Positions 7,953-17,148 of a DNA stretch of 64,000 nt are shown here, in pieces. The notes beneath the pieces are model-generated. The model did no database searches, was not told the DNA's origin, and saw only the letters and a list, made by a program, of their open reading frames with translations. The translations under genes were made by a program, and so were the position numbers. Source of the stretch: JBHHUI01 sp965248775. Its GTDB lineage: Bacteria; Chloroflexota; Anaerolineae; Anaerolineales; JBHHUI01. The first letter of the stretch is position 1. Every line of letters starts with the position of its first letter. The stretch is from NCBI GenBank assembly GCA_965248775.1, contig OZ252150.1, positions 5,084,001 to 5,148,000 on the forward strand, in the 5' to 3' direction.

Positions 7953-8604
7953 ATTGAGCAATCTGGACATCCCCGTTCCTGCGGAGTTGCAATCCCAGGT
8001 CACTATTACATCGCTGGACAAAATCTACAATTGGGGACGGCGCAATTCTATCTGGCCGATGGTGTTTGGATTGGCCTGCTGTGCCATCGAGATGATTTGC
8101 ACAGCGGCGAGCCGCTTCGACCTGGCTCGCTTTGGAATGGAGGTATTTCGCGCCACCCCGCGCCAGGCGGATCTTATGATCGTGTCCGGAACGGTAACCA
8201 AGAAAATGGTGCCACAGATTGTGCGCTTGTTCAACCAGATGCCCGAGCCAAAGTATGTTATGGCAATGGGGGCCTGTGCTAGTGGCGGCGGGCCTTTTAA
8301 AGAGGGTTACAACGTTGTCTCAGGTATCGACAAATTTGTGCCGGTTGATGTATATGTGCCCGGATGTCCACCAACACCTCAGGCTTTGCTCAACGGATTG
8401 ATCAAGTTGCAGGAAAAAATTGATAACCAGAGCATCAGTGCCGTTTCGTGGTATCAGAAGGGCGTGATCGATCCGATTCCGGTGCCGCTACTTGGCCCAG
8501 ACCTGATTGACCCGCGCCAGATAGGCATTATTAAGGAAGTTGCCAATCGCCCCGAAGCAATCGAGGATGTTCCGGCTGACGCCGAAGCAGCGGTGGAGGC
8601 CTAA
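7942..8604 (+). CDS. nuoB: NADH-quinone oxidoreductase subunit B
   Basis: About 220 aa from ATG 7942 (ATG 7945 also possible). NuoB holds cluster N2 next to the quinone site of complex I. Ligand motifs are visible: GLACCAIEM (adjacent Cys pair), MGACASGGGPF and VYVPGCPPTPQALLNGL. The C-terminus is extended and acidic (AIEDVPADAEAAVEA). The start overlaps the end of iscX; nuoCD follows after 3 bp. The frame is open back to 7837, but those residues overlap iscX and lack family similarity. Genes for the membrane arm (nuoA, H, J to N) are not in the window and must lie elsewhere if complex I is complete. Confidence 0.95.
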   Translation: MMNELSNLDIPVPAELQSQVTITSLDKIYNWGRRNSIWPMVFGLACCAIEMICTAASRFDLARFGMEVFRATPRQADLMIVSGTVTKKMVPQIVRLFNQMPEPKYVMAMGACASGGGPFKEGYNVVSGIDKFVPVDVYVPGCPPTPQALLNGLIKLQEKIDNQSISAVSWYQKGVIDPIPVPLLGPDLIDPRQIGIIKEVANRPEAIEDVPADAEAAVEA

Positions 8605-8607
8605 CGC

Positions 8608-10386
8608 ATGGCTGAACAACAACAAGCAGCTGCACCTGAGCAGAACACTGTAGAAGAAGACCCCCTCATCGCGCGTTTCCCGGATGCGGTTGTAGCCGAC
8701 GAGCGTAAAGGTTACGAAGGCTATGTTGTTAAGACAGACAAACTGGTAGAGGTCGCCCGGGCGCTGCGTGATGACTTTGGTTACGACTACCTGTCATCGG
8801 TGACAGGCGTCGATTACATTGAAGACGGCAAACTGGAAATTGTCTATCACGCCTACCAGATAGAAGGTGGCACTGCGCTAAACTTCAAAGTGCAAATGGA
8901 CCGCGCAGAGCCAGTTGCGCCTTCTTTGGTACCGGTATATCCAGGCGCGGATTTTCAGGAGCGCGAGGTGTACGACATGTACGGCGTGCACTTTGATGGG
9001 CATCCTGATCTGAGACGCATTTTGATGTGGGAGGGCTTCGCGGGCTATCCAATGCGCAAGGACTGGCAAGAGGCTTACTTCGAAGAAGAAACAAAACCTT
9101 TTGGCAACCGCTGGCCGGGCGGGGAGGTTCACCGCACTGAGGCCCTAAATTCCTTCGGTAAAAACGTTAAATACCCACAAGGGTTCGATCCCGAATCGTG
9201 GGTGCCGGAAACAGATGCTGCGCTGTATGCAGGCCTTGACCATTTGTCAAATGGTGATGGGCTAAAAACGGACGAGCTGGTAGTCAACCTGGGCCCGCAA
9301 CATCCTTCCACACACGGTGTCTTTCGCATGGTGGTTAAGCTGGATGGTGAGGACATCGTTGACTTGAAGCCAGTGATGGGCTATTTGCATCGGAACCACG
9401 AGAAGATAGGAGAACGGAATACGTGGATCCAGAACATGCCTTACACTGATCGGCTCGATTACATTTCTTCCATGAGCAATAACCTGGGCTATGCCCTGAC
9501 GGTTGAAAAGTTAACAGGTGTCGAGATTCCGGAGCGCGCCGAATATATCCGTGTTCTCATGGTAGAACTGACGCGCATCTGTAACCATATGTGGTCCATC
9601 GGGTTCCTGCTCAACGATTTGGGTGCATTCCAAACACCGGCGCTATATGCCATCAAAGAACGCGAACTAATCTTGGACTTTTTCGAAGCCACTGCTGGTT
9701 CGCGCATGATGTGTAACTATATGCGTTTTGGTGGTCTTGCACGCGATATTCCTGAGCTGATCATGCGTGACGAGAACACGCTGGACTTTCTCGATGATCT
9801 TATTAACGAACGTCTGCCACGTGCCATAGATGAGTTGGATGGCTATCTCACCAACAACGAGTTGCTTCGTTCGCGCTGCATTGGGGTGAGTGTAATGTCG
9901 CCTGAAATGGCGATTGCCTACAGCACTGCCGGACCTCTCCTGCGAGCTTCAGGAGTGCCTTATGATGTGCGGCGAGCAGAACCATACAGCATTTATGACC
10001 GTTTCGACTTCGACGTCTGCACGCGCTCGGAAGGTGATGTGTATGCCCGTTATCTGGTGCGCATTGATGAAATGCGACAGAGTGTCCGCATTTGTCAACA
10101 AGCTTTACGTGATCTTCCCCCTGAGGGAGAAATCTTCACCGGTAAGCCGCAATACAACATCCGCGTGCCGGCGGGCGAGGCTTATGGCCGCATCGAGAAT
10201 CCCAAGGGTGAGTTGGGTTTTTACATTGTTTCCACTCGAACGCACAATCCCTATCGGTACCACATTCGGGCGCCATCCTTTATCAATCTGAACGTTTTGG
10301 GTGAATTGTGCAAAGGCCACAAAATTGCAGACGCGGTTGTGATTTTGGGTAGTATCGATATCGTTTTGGGCGAAACCGACCGTTAG
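8608..10386 (+). CDS. nuoCD: NADH-quinone oxidoreductase, fused subunits C and D
   Basis: 592 aa. The NuoC part (about 35-185) includes YDYLSSVTGVDYIEDGKLEIVYH and EREVYDMYGVHFDGHPDLRRILM. A short linker leads to the NuoD part (about 210-592), beginning LVVNLGPQHPSTHGVFRMVVKLDGE, with GYLHRNHEKIGERNTW, the conserved Asp/His quinone-site region and the C-terminus VVILGSIDIVLGETDR. NuoD usually has HRGxEK; this protein has HRNHEK. The C-D fusion is known in several phyla, including Enterobacteria. Separated from nuoB by 3 bp and from nuoI by 97 bp that hold a tandem repeat. Confidence 0.95.
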   Translation: MAEQQQAAAPEQNTVEEDPLIARFPDAVVADERKGYEGYVVKTDKLVEVARALRDDFGYDYLSSVTGVDYIEDGKLEIVYHAYQIEGGTALNFKVQMDRAEPVAPSLVPVYPGADFQEREVYDMYGVHFDGHPDLRRILMWEGFAGYPMRKDWQEAYFEEETKPFGNRWPGGEVHRTEALNSFGKNVKYPQGFDPESWVPETDAALYAGLDHLSNGDGLKTDELVVNLGPQHPSTHGVFRMVVKLDGEDIVDLKPVMGYLHRNHEKIGERNTWIQNMPYTDRLDYISSMSNNLGYALTVEKLTGVEIPERAEYIRVLMVELTRICNHMWSIGFLLNDLGAFQTPALYAIKERELILDFFEATAGSRMMCNYMRFGGLARDIPELIMRDENTLDFLDDLINERLPRAIDELDGYLTNNELLRSRCIGVSVMSPEMAIAYSTAGPLLRASGVPYDVRRAEPYSIYDRFDFDVCTRSEGDVYARYLVRIDEMRQSVRICQQALRDLPPEGEIFTGKPQYNIRVPAGEAYGRIENPKGELGFYIVSTRTHNPYRYHIRAPSFINLNVLGELCKGHKIADAVVILGSIDIVLGETDR

Positions 10387-10433
10387 TGATTTAGAGTTGT
10401 CATGTAGGGTGCGGAGTGAGTGTGGCGAGAATT

Positions 10434-10470
10434 ACTCTAACTCTGAACTCTAACTCTGAACTCTAACTCT
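10434..10470 (+). repeat. 13-bp tandem repeat between nuoCD and nuoI
   Basis: ACTCTAACTCTGA occurs twice exactly (10434-10446, 10447-10459) and a third time truncated (10460-10470), ending at the nuoI ribosome-binding site. TTAGAGTT at 10391-10398 is complementary to the AACTCTAA in the repeat, so an mRNA hairpin with slippable register is possible. Confidence 0.85.
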
Positions 10471-10483
10471 TTCTGGAGAAATT

Positions 10484-11179
10484 ATGTACGGACTTGGCAT
10501 CGTACGTGGCCTGAGCGTCACTTTGAAACACTTCGTTGAATCCTATATCGACGATTTCAGATTTTTGGGACGCCGCTATTACGACAGCGATTCTCTCAAA
10601 GCCCGACAAGGCGCATCCGGTCGAGGTGTGTTCACCGTGCAATACCCGGAGGAGAAGCTGCCGGTTCCGGAAAGGTTCCGCTATATTCCGTTCCTGATTT
10701 ACGAAGAACAAGAAGACGGGTCACGGCAGGACCTGTGCACCTCTTGCGGGATTTGCGCCAAAGTCTGCCCACCGCAGTGTATCTGGATCGTCCGCACATC
10801 CGATCCGAAGACAAAGCGACCGATACCCGAACCAGCCGAATTTTTCATCGACATTGATATCTGTATGAACTGTGGCTACTGCGCCGAGTATTGCCCCTTC
10901 GATGCCATCAAGATGGATCACGACTACGAATTGGCATCGTATGATCGCACAACCGACCACATCTTCGACAAGGCGCGATTGGATATGCCGCAGTCTTATT
11001 ATGCGAGCATTCGCCCCACCGACTATGCCGCCGAACTGATAGTCCGAGAGGCAGAAGCAGCTAAGAAGGCGGCCCGCGCCGAGGTGAAGCGCAAAGCAGC
11101 CGAAGCCAGAGCGGCGGCGAAGGCAAAGGGAGCAGCTGCGAAAACAGATGATGAAAAGCCAGCAAGTGAAAGCGAGTAG
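10484..11179 (+). CDS. nuoI: NADH-quinone oxidoreductase subunit I (2x 4Fe-4S)
   Basis: 231 aa. Two ferredoxin-type motifs are present: CTSCGICAKVCPPQC at about residue 85 and CMNCGYCAEYCPFD at about 127, the ligands of clusters N6a and N6b. The N-terminus VRGLSVTLKHFVESY is the usual amphipathic region. After about residue 185 there is an Ala/Lys/Glu-rich tail of some 45 residues (EAEAAKKAARAEVKRKAAEA) that is not part of the core fold. The ATG at 10484 follows TCTGGAG. nuoH normally lies between nuoD and nuoI in long operons but is absent here. Confidence 0.95.
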   Translation: MYGLGIVRGLSVTLKHFVESYIDDFRFLGRRYYDSDSLKARQGASGRGVFTVQYPEEKLPVPERFRYIPFLIYEEQEDGSRQDLCTSCGICAKVCPPQCIWIVRTSDPKTKRPIPEPAEFFIDIDICMNCGYCAEYCPFDAIKMDHDYELASYDRTTDHIFDKARLDMPQSYYASIRPTDYAAELIVREAEAAKKAARAEVKRKAAEARAAAKAKGAAAKTDDEKPASESE

Positions 11180-11295
11180 TCCGAGTAGAAATTAATTCAG
11201 ACGATGTCCGTTGCCTTTGCATGGCGGCGGTTTTATATCGGCACAGGTGTATTTATCACAGGGGGCGCTATCCTTAACAGGAGGCGAATATTAGT

Positions 11296-11634
11296 ATGTA
11301 TCAAAACGATGCTGAAATGCTTTTTCCTGCCCGTGTCATTCCATGCCTACGCGATCTGCGAGGCGAGAGCTGGCAAGAACTTGTAGAAGAAGTCTGCGAA
11401 CAACCTGAAAGATCTGTTGAGGCGCTGGCCTTCTCACTACTCATGATTCGTCTGGCTGGCTGTCTGACGTGTCATTCCGATTCTTATCGGGCCATGCAAG
11501 GGTGTACAACTTGTGCGCGGCAGACAGTGAGCCGTTTCAAAGGGACAGATAGCGAGATGTTGCAGGAATATATCCAGGCTCGGGTAGAAGTTGATTCGTA
11601 TATGCTTCGGGTAGCCGAACCAACGAATGCTTAA
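11296..11634 (+). CDS. Small protein with paired CxxC motifs, between nuoI and mrp
   Basis: 112 aa, not assigned to a named family. Four central cysteines form two pairs (Cys56/59 in GCLTCH and Cys70/73 in GCTTCARQT), and there are further single cysteines at 17 and 34. The rest is helical and charged (ESWQELVEEVCEQPE, DSEMLQEYIQARVEVDSYML). The spacing CX2C-X10-CX2C could hold zinc or an Fe-S cluster. Its last 8 bp overlap the start of mrp, which argues for coupled synthesis with an Fe-S cluster protein. A preceding run GTTAACAGGAGGCG-like sequence near 11277-11286 (AACAGGAGGCG) is a strong Shine-Dalgarno for ATG 11296. Function is unknown. Confidence 0.75.
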   Translation: MYQNDAEMLFPARVIPCLRDLRGESWQELVEEVCEQPERSVEALAFSLLMIRLAGCLTCHSDSYRAMQGCTTCARQTVSRFKGTDSEMLQEYIQARVEVDSYMLRVAEPTNA

Positions 11635-12736
11635 GCGTGGAAAAAAGAACGGTTCAAAAGGAGCTGTAACAGAAGACCAAGTACTGTCTGCATTGCGCAG
11701 CGTTCTTGAGCCGGAGCGTAAGCGCAACCTCATCGATCTGAACCTGATTCAAGGGCTGCGCATATCAGATGGCCGGGTGGAATTTTCCATCAAGCTCGCC
11801 ACCTCAGACTACCCTCTCAAAGACATACTTGAGCGTGACAGCCGCCAGGCTGTTGAAGCTATCCCCGGTGTCGAACAAGTAAATATCACGTGGGCAGTGG
11901 ATTTGCCTCGCGATGCTCGTATTGCCGGACAACTCGGCCAACAAATCCACAGCGCGATTGCTGTGGCTTCCGGTAAAGGTGGCGTGGGGAAATCCACAGT
12001 GGCGGTCAATTTCGCCGTATCACTCGCAGAGAGCGGTGCACGTGTCGGCCTGCTGGATGCCGATATCTATGGTCCGAATTGTCACATCATGCTCGGAGTG
12101 GACAAGATGCCTCCGCCGCAAAATAAAAAGATGATCCCCGCGCAGGCCCACGGGATAAAGATTATGAGTATGGGTTTCCTGGTGAAACCCGGCCAACCGC
12201 TCGTCTGGCGCGGGCCGATGCTGCACTCGGCGATCCGTCAGTTCCTGACAGATGTAATCTGGGGCGAGTTGGATTTCCTTGTAGTGGACCTGCCGCCCGG
12301 GACAGGCGATGCGCAGTTGAGCCTCTCCCAATCCATCCCACTGACGGGTGGTGTGATCGTTACGCTGCCGCAGGAAGTCTCACTGGCCGACGCAATGCGC
12401 GGCCTGGGCATGTTTCGTCAGTTGGACGTCCCCGTTCTTGGTATCATCGAGAACATGAGCTACCTCACTTTGCCGGATGGCAGTCAACTCGATGTTTTTG
12501 GGCAGGGAGGTGGACGCAAACTTGCAGACGAAGCCGGTGTGCCATTCATTGGTGAAATCCCAATGGATCCCGACGTTCGGATTGGGGGGGATGAAGGCAC
12601 CCCTATCGTTGTATCGCATCCGGACTCCGCCGCCGCTAAAGCTCTTCGCCAGATTGCCGTTGATTTGAGCGCTCGTTTGGCCGCCGAAGCGCGCAGTAAG
12701 CAATCAGACTTTATCCCCATTGAGGTAATTGGTTAG
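11627..12736 (+). CDS. mrp: Mrp/NBP35-family P-loop ATPase (ApbC-like), lacking the CxxC
   Basis: 369 aa. The N-terminal DUF59/MIP18-like domain (about 15-95, LRSVLEPERKRNLIDLNLIQGL) is followed by the deviant Walker A ASGKGGVGKST at about 115, LLDADIYGPNCHIMLG, and the Walker B region FLVVDLPPGTGDAQL. This family carries and inserts Fe-S clusters. Characterised members bind the cluster through a CPxC after NMSY; here the stretch reads NMSYLTLPDGSQLDVFGQGGG, with no cysteine, so cluster binding by that route is not possible. The neighbouring gene overlapping its start supplies two CxxC pairs. The ATG overlaps the upstream stop; the next gene starts immediately after its TAG. Confidence 0.92.
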   Translation: MLKRGKKNGSKGAVTEDQVLSALRSVLEPERKRNLIDLNLIQGLRISDGRVEFSIKLATSDYPLKDILERDSRQAVEAIPGVEQVNITWAVDLPRDARIAGQLGQQIHSAIAVASGKGGVGKSTVAVNFAVSLAESGARVGLLDADIYGPNCHIMLGVDKMPPPQNKKMIPAQAHGIKIMSMGFLVKPGQPLVWRGPMLHSAIRQFLTDVIWGELDFLVVDLPPGTGDAQLSLSQSIPLTGGVIVTLPQEVSLADAMRGLGMFRQLDVPVLGIIENMSYLTLPDGSQLDVFGQGGGRKLADEAGVPFIGEIPMDPDVRIGGDEGTPIVVSHPDSAAAKALRQIAVDLSARLAAEARSKQSDFIPIEVIG

Positions 12737-13696
12737 ATGTTAGTAAAAGAGGCTGTCAAGACTCAGAAATACATCATTGCGGTCCGCTTCCATAGTGTCG
12801 GGAAACTCTATCATTTCGACGCATCCGCGCATTCGGACGCTCAGCCGGGTGATTACGTGATCGTCGAGACAAGACGCGGCAAACAACTTGGCGAGGTTGT
12901 GCGCATCGTGGACGATCCGTCACCGCCACCGCGCGGTGGAAAATTTAAGTCGGTCACACGCGTCGCCACTCCGCGCGAACTACTCATGCAAGAAGCGTGG
13001 CGCGTGAAAGATTTGCCCGCACTGGTGACATGCCGCGAGAAGGCTGCGAAGGTCAAGTTAAAAGGCGTCAAGTTTGTAAAAGCCGAACACAACTATGACG
13101 GCACACGGCTCACATTCTTCTATGCGAGCGATGACGACGAACCTGTCAATGTCAGTGCACTGTTGAAAGAGTTGCGCCGTTCGTTCCGCGATACCCAGAT
13201 CGATATGCAACAGATCGGCCCGCGGGATGTGGCGAAGATTCTGGGTGGCTATGGCGCCTGCGGTGGGCCGCGCTGCTGTTCCACCCATCTGACCGAATTT
13301 AGTCCAATCTCGATCAAGATGGCAAAGGCGCAGGGCATCTCGCTCAATCCGATGGAGATTACCGGCATGTGCGGTCGCCTGCGCTGTTGCCTGGTTTATG
13401 AATATGAGCAGTATGTGGCCGCACGGAAAAAATTACCCAAACGTGGCAAACGTGTGGGAACCCCACACGGGGCCGGGAAGGTAATTGACCTGAACCCGCT
13501 CAAGGAAATTGCGATTGTCATCGTCAATGATATACGACACGAAGTGGCGCATAATGATATCGAGCCGTTAGCAGAATGGGAAGCCCTGCAGAAGAAAGCA
13601 TCCAAAGGGTGCCAGAAGCACGAGAGTGGTGGTTGCGATTGTGGGGCACGCAACAAGCAGGCGCCGAATAAACAGCAGAAGAAACGCAAGAAATAA
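12737..13696 (+). CDS. PSP1-domain protein, RicT/YaaT-like
   Basis: 319 aa. The PSP1 domain covers roughly residues 1-215. Cysteine-rich motifs GGYGACGGPRCCSTHL and GMCGRLRCCLVYEYEQY match those of B. subtilis RicT (YaaT), which shares 4Fe-4S clusters with RicA/RicF and promotes RNase Y-dependent mRNA maturation. A Lys/Arg- and Cys-rich tail follows (KGCQKHESGGCDCGARNK, ending QQKKRKK), which may bind nucleic acid or metal. ATG at 12737 touches the mrp stop, so the two genes are surely co-transcribed. RicA and RicF homologues are not in the window; the RicT role is a family inference. Confidence 0.85.
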   Translation: MLVKEAVKTQKYIIAVRFHSVGKLYHFDASAHSDAQPGDYVIVETRRGKQLGEVVRIVDDPSPPPRGGKFKSVTRVATPRELLMQEAWRVKDLPALVTCREKAAKVKLKGVKFVKAEHNYDGTRLTFFYASDDDEPVNVSALLKELRRSFRDTQIDMQQIGPRDVAKILGGYGACGGPRCCSTHLTEFSPISIKMAKAQGISLNPMEITGMCGRLRCCLVYEYEQYVAARKKLPKRGKRVGTPHGAGKVIDLNPLKEIAIVIVNDIRHEVAHNDIEPLAEWEALQKKASKGCQKHESGGCDCGARNKQAPNKQQKKRKK

Positions 13697-13715
13697 ATTA
13701 CTATTTGGAGAATCC

Positions 13716-14897
13716 ATGACTCCTGACTTCCACGCCGCAGCTGAAGACCTCCAAGAGGAAATGATCGCACGCCGTCGTGATTTTCATCGACATCCTGAAC
13801 TCGGTTTCCAAGAAGTCCGAACTGCCAGCATTGTCGCTAAGGAATTGAACGAACTCGGTCTGGAAGTGCAGACGGGAGTAGGAAAAACCGGTGTTGTAGG
13901 CATGCTGGAAGGTGATGAGCCCGGACCAACCGTTCTGCTGCGCTTCGATATGGATGCCCTTCCAATTGAGGAAGAAAATTCTACCGATTACATTTCGACC
14001 ACATCGGGCGTGATGCATGCCTGCGGGCACGATGCCCATACCACAATCGGACTCGGCGTTGCCAAAATGCTGACCCCGTACCGCGACCAGTTGAAAGGTC
14101 GACTCAAATTCGTCTTCCAACCGGCCGAAGAAGGCCTTGGAGGAGCGCGGGCAATGATTGCCGATGGCGTGTTGGAGAATCCCGCGCCGGATTATGCACT
14201 TGGTTTGCATGTTTGGAATGACAAACCGGTGGGTTGGGTGGCCGCGAGTCCGGGTGCGGTGATGGCGGCAGTGAATAGTTGGAAGATGATAATTACCGGC
14301 GCCGGAGGGCATGCTGCCTCCCCATTTCAGACACGCGATCCCATTGTGGCCGCTGCCCAGATCGTGACGGCGGCGCAGTCTATCGTTGCGCGAAACGTGG
14401 ATGCTCGCGAATCAGCGGTGTTGAGTGTATCCACGATTCATGCCGGAGATGCCACAAACATTATTCCGAGCAGAGTGGAACTCTCCGGAACTTTGCGCAC
14501 TTACTTGCCGAGCATTCACGAGCTTGTCCAACGTCGCTTTGAGCAGATCGCGACAGGTATTGCGAAAGCCATGGATTGTGACGCAGAACTCGAGTGGTTG
14601 ACGGCTGGTGAAGCCGTAACGAATGACGCGGATGTAGCGAGCTTGGTGCGCGAAGTTGCCGGAGGCATCCCGGGTGTGACGAATGTTTCCGGCTCCGAGC
14701 GCACTATGGGCTCGGAAGATTACGGTGAATTGATGGTCAATTCGCCGGGCTGTTTCTTCTTCGTTGGTTCAAGTAATAAAGAAAAGGAATTGAACTTTCC
14801 TCATCACCATCCACGTTTTGATATAGACGAACATACCCTTACCATCGGCGCGGCTCTGATGGCATCCAGTGCAGCTCGCTATGTACTGCCCAAGTAA
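13716..14897 (+). CDS. M20D-family amidohydrolase (aminoacylase/IAA-amino acid hydrolase type)
   Basis: 393 aa from ATG 13716, preceded by TTTGGAG. DFHRHPELGFQE, RFDMDALPI, the metal-ligand motif MHACGHDAHTT (Cys-Gly-His-Asp), VFQPAEEGLGGA and the late HHHPRFDIDE are all present, with a dimerisation domain around 190-300. M20D enzymes remove N-acyl groups from amino acids or small peptides using one or two metal ions. The frame is open to 13626, but that part overlaps the previous gene and is not conserved. It lies 19 bp after the PSP1 gene, perhaps as the last gene of the nuo-mrp transcript. The exact substrate cannot be read. Confidence 0.9.
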   Translation: MTPDFHAAAEDLQEEMIARRRDFHRHPELGFQEVRTASIVAKELNELGLEVQTGVGKTGVVGMLEGDEPGPTVLLRFDMDALPIEEENSTDYISTTSGVMHACGHDAHTTIGLGVAKMLTPYRDQLKGRLKFVFQPAEEGLGGARAMIADGVLENPAPDYALGLHVWNDKPVGWVAASPGAVMAAVNSWKMIITGAGGHAASPFQTRDPIVAAAQIVTAAQSIVARNVDARESAVLSVSTIHAGDATNIIPSRVELSGTLRTYLPSIHELVQRRFEQIATGIAKAMDCDAELEWLTAGEAVTNDADVASLVREVAGGIPGVTNVSGSERTMGSEDYGELMVNSPGCFFFVGSSNKEKELNFPHHHPRFDIDEHTLTIGAALMASSAARYVLPK

Positions 14898-15631
14898 CTG
14901 TATGAGGTAACGCAATCCTGCGATGCCTAAATTCCATACGTAATAAATTAGCCCGCTCCCGGTGTTATCAGCAAGCACGTCTCCGCCGGAACTCGAACAA
15001 GCGCCCTCCCGGGTGGTATCTCTATCTCCCGCGCTGACTGAGACATTATTCGACCTCGACCTGAGCCACGTCCTGATCGGTATCAGTGCGGATAGTCGTA
15101 ATCAGGCGAGCATATCCTCCGTAAACTCAACCCATATTGATCTACAGGCTGCAGATCTCGTCGCCCAAGTGAAGGCGCTACAGCCTGATCTAATAATTGT
15201 TGCAGAGTGGCCGCGTAGCAGCGGCTCGCCGCCCGACTTCGGAACTGCACCGGTATGGCAGGTCGCACCGACAGATGTACGCGCTGCAATTGATCTTTTG
15301 TGGGATGTGGTGCGGCTGTTCGAGCGTCCGCAAGCCGGTATCCGAATTTCGGCTCTGGAAACGACCCTCGAGTGGACACAAATGGCATCCTATTCACAGG
15401 CGCAACTTCCCATGTGTTGTCTTCTGGGCAGCGTAACAAATGGCGGCAACCACTGGCTTTCGCCCGAGATCGGAAGTTACACCTCGGACCTGCTCGCGGT
15501 TTGTGGTGGTAAGAATGTCTTTGCCGCTGAGAAGGCCTCTGGTGGCGAAGATAGCGATAAGACGCTTGGCAATAGAACGTTGCTGGTTGATCTTGATCAG
15601 ATTTGTGCAGCGAAACCGGATACGATCCTAG

Positions 15632-17148
15632 CTCGACTTTGTACGTTTCAAGTAGCGTAACAAGCCATATTTAGCAGAGAATCGAGCAATGCGCGCGGGA
15701 CTTTTACGATATCGGGCTGCGACGGCGACATGGAAAAACCACTTGCCATCGGCCAGAGTTCACGCCGCACAGTTGCGATTGCATCAGAGAATGTTGGCAA
15801 AGGTTTGGCATACCAGGCAGCCGTTCGCACAGGGATTGGGTCATGCACATGCAACTTGTGAGCCGCCAGCGTGATCCAGGAAAACAGTCCTAGCAGCACC
15901 GGCGTGACGCGCGCGATGGCGGCATCGGACCACTGGCGCTGTGTCTCAACTCCGAGGTGGGCGCGCACTTCTTCGAACGTGACTTCCAGCTGCCCGCGTT
16001 GTACGAACCAGGTGATGACCTGTACCGGGTCAGCCCAGCGGTCCGTGCACAGCAAAGCTTGCGGCTTGAATTTGTCCTCCGGGTCGCGGATGAGAACCCA
16101 GCGCAGCGGCACAGTGGGCATCCCGCCGTGATACCAGACCGCCGTGCCGGCGGTGATTTCTACCGTGCGTTGTTTGTTGCTGTACCAGGCGACCGTGGTC
16201 TTCGTCCAAGCCGTTTCCGGGTCGTTCAGCCGGGCTTGCAATGTGGGTAAGCGGGCCCCCTTCCAGTGACCCAGGCCCCACTGGACTGGGTGCGCCGTGG
16301 CCGGCCGAGCTGTTCGGGCTTGCGCGGCGGTGCCGGTTGATACAGGGCTGCGTCCAGACGCAGACGTGTGACGACCGCCACCGGCTCGGAGAGCGACTGA
16401 CAGGCATGCAGGAATTCCAGCGCGGCGTAGCTATTGTCGGCCACAAGCACCAACTTTCGGCTGGGCAACCAGCGGCGCAGCTGGAAGACCATTTGGCGCG
16501 CCCAGTCGAGTACCGTTTTATGAGCGCGCGCTTTGTCCGCATAATATCGCTGAGAAGGCGCCAACAGTGTAAACACTGGCAGCGCCCACACGCGTATCGC
16601 CCATGGAATGTGTACAAGCCACATCAGGCTGATCCAGCGCAAGCCGCTGGCCTTCACGAAGTGACCCCCGCTCGAACGCACGGCGTCGCGATAGAGGCCG
16701 CGCGCCTTGATACGACGACCCCAGCGACGTTCGATAGTTTCATCGATTCCAAACACCAAAGTCTCGTCACCGTAATCAAAGTGCTGCAAAAGCAACGCAA
16801 GCAACAATTGGCTCAACTTACGTGCCGACCAGGTCGCGCGATTGAGCACGTGGTGAAACTTCGCAAAATTACCGGCACTGCTCAGCCCCACACTTGCCGG
16901 GTACGGCAGTACTCGGTTACGCGCAGCGCAGCCGTCACCGTCCGCAAGTGCGGCGTCAGGATCGAACCGACCAGAAGCACCAGAGCTTTCCACCAAGTGC
17001 GCTTTTCGAACACTGTCGCGAAGGGCTTTAGCAAGTCTATAATGTCCGTGGGCAAGGTGAGCATTTTCCGACCTTTCTTGATCCAAAGGTCAGCTTACCT
17101 TGCCTTTCTATTTATGAGAAATCAGTCCCCAAATGTACAAAGTCGAGC
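15632..17148. mobile_element. IS701-like insertion sequence inside the btuF-like gene
   Basis: About 1.52 kb. The ends are perfect inverted repeats CTCGACTTTGTAC (15632-15644) and GTACAAAGTCGAG (17135-17147). CTAG stands at both junctions (15628-15631 and 17149-17152), a 4-bp duplication of the YTAR type known for IS701. Its transposase is frameshifted twice, so the copy is probably not autonomous. Confidence 0.88.
15648..17064 (-). pseudogene. IS701-like transposase, two frameshifts
   Basis: Starts at ATG 17064 (MLTLPTDIIDLLKPFATVFEKRTWW). The first frame ends near 16885 at RTRQVWG-stop; a -1 shift in the GGGG run there restores GLSSAGNFAKFHHVLNRATW. That frame continues with FGIDETIERRWGRRIKARG (candidate catalytic Asp), WISLMWLVHIPWAIRVWALP and LVLVADNSYAALE (second Asp). 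A second shift near 16280 is needed to reach WGLGHWKGARLPTLQARLND and the C-terminal LLCTDRWADPVQVITWFVQRGQLEVTFEEVRAHLGVETQ, which holds the Glu. With two shifts the gene is unlikely to make transposase, although the first could be a programmed slip. It is a different type from the edge transposase at position 1. Confidence 0.85.

Noticed and set aside
10434..10470. CRISPR-like tandem repeat
   Set aside because: The units are contiguous, 13 bp, without spacers; it is a simple tandem repeat.
11204..11386. Short plus frame after nuoI
   Set aside because: Overlaps the better supported Cys-pair gene in another frame and lacks a ribosome-binding site.
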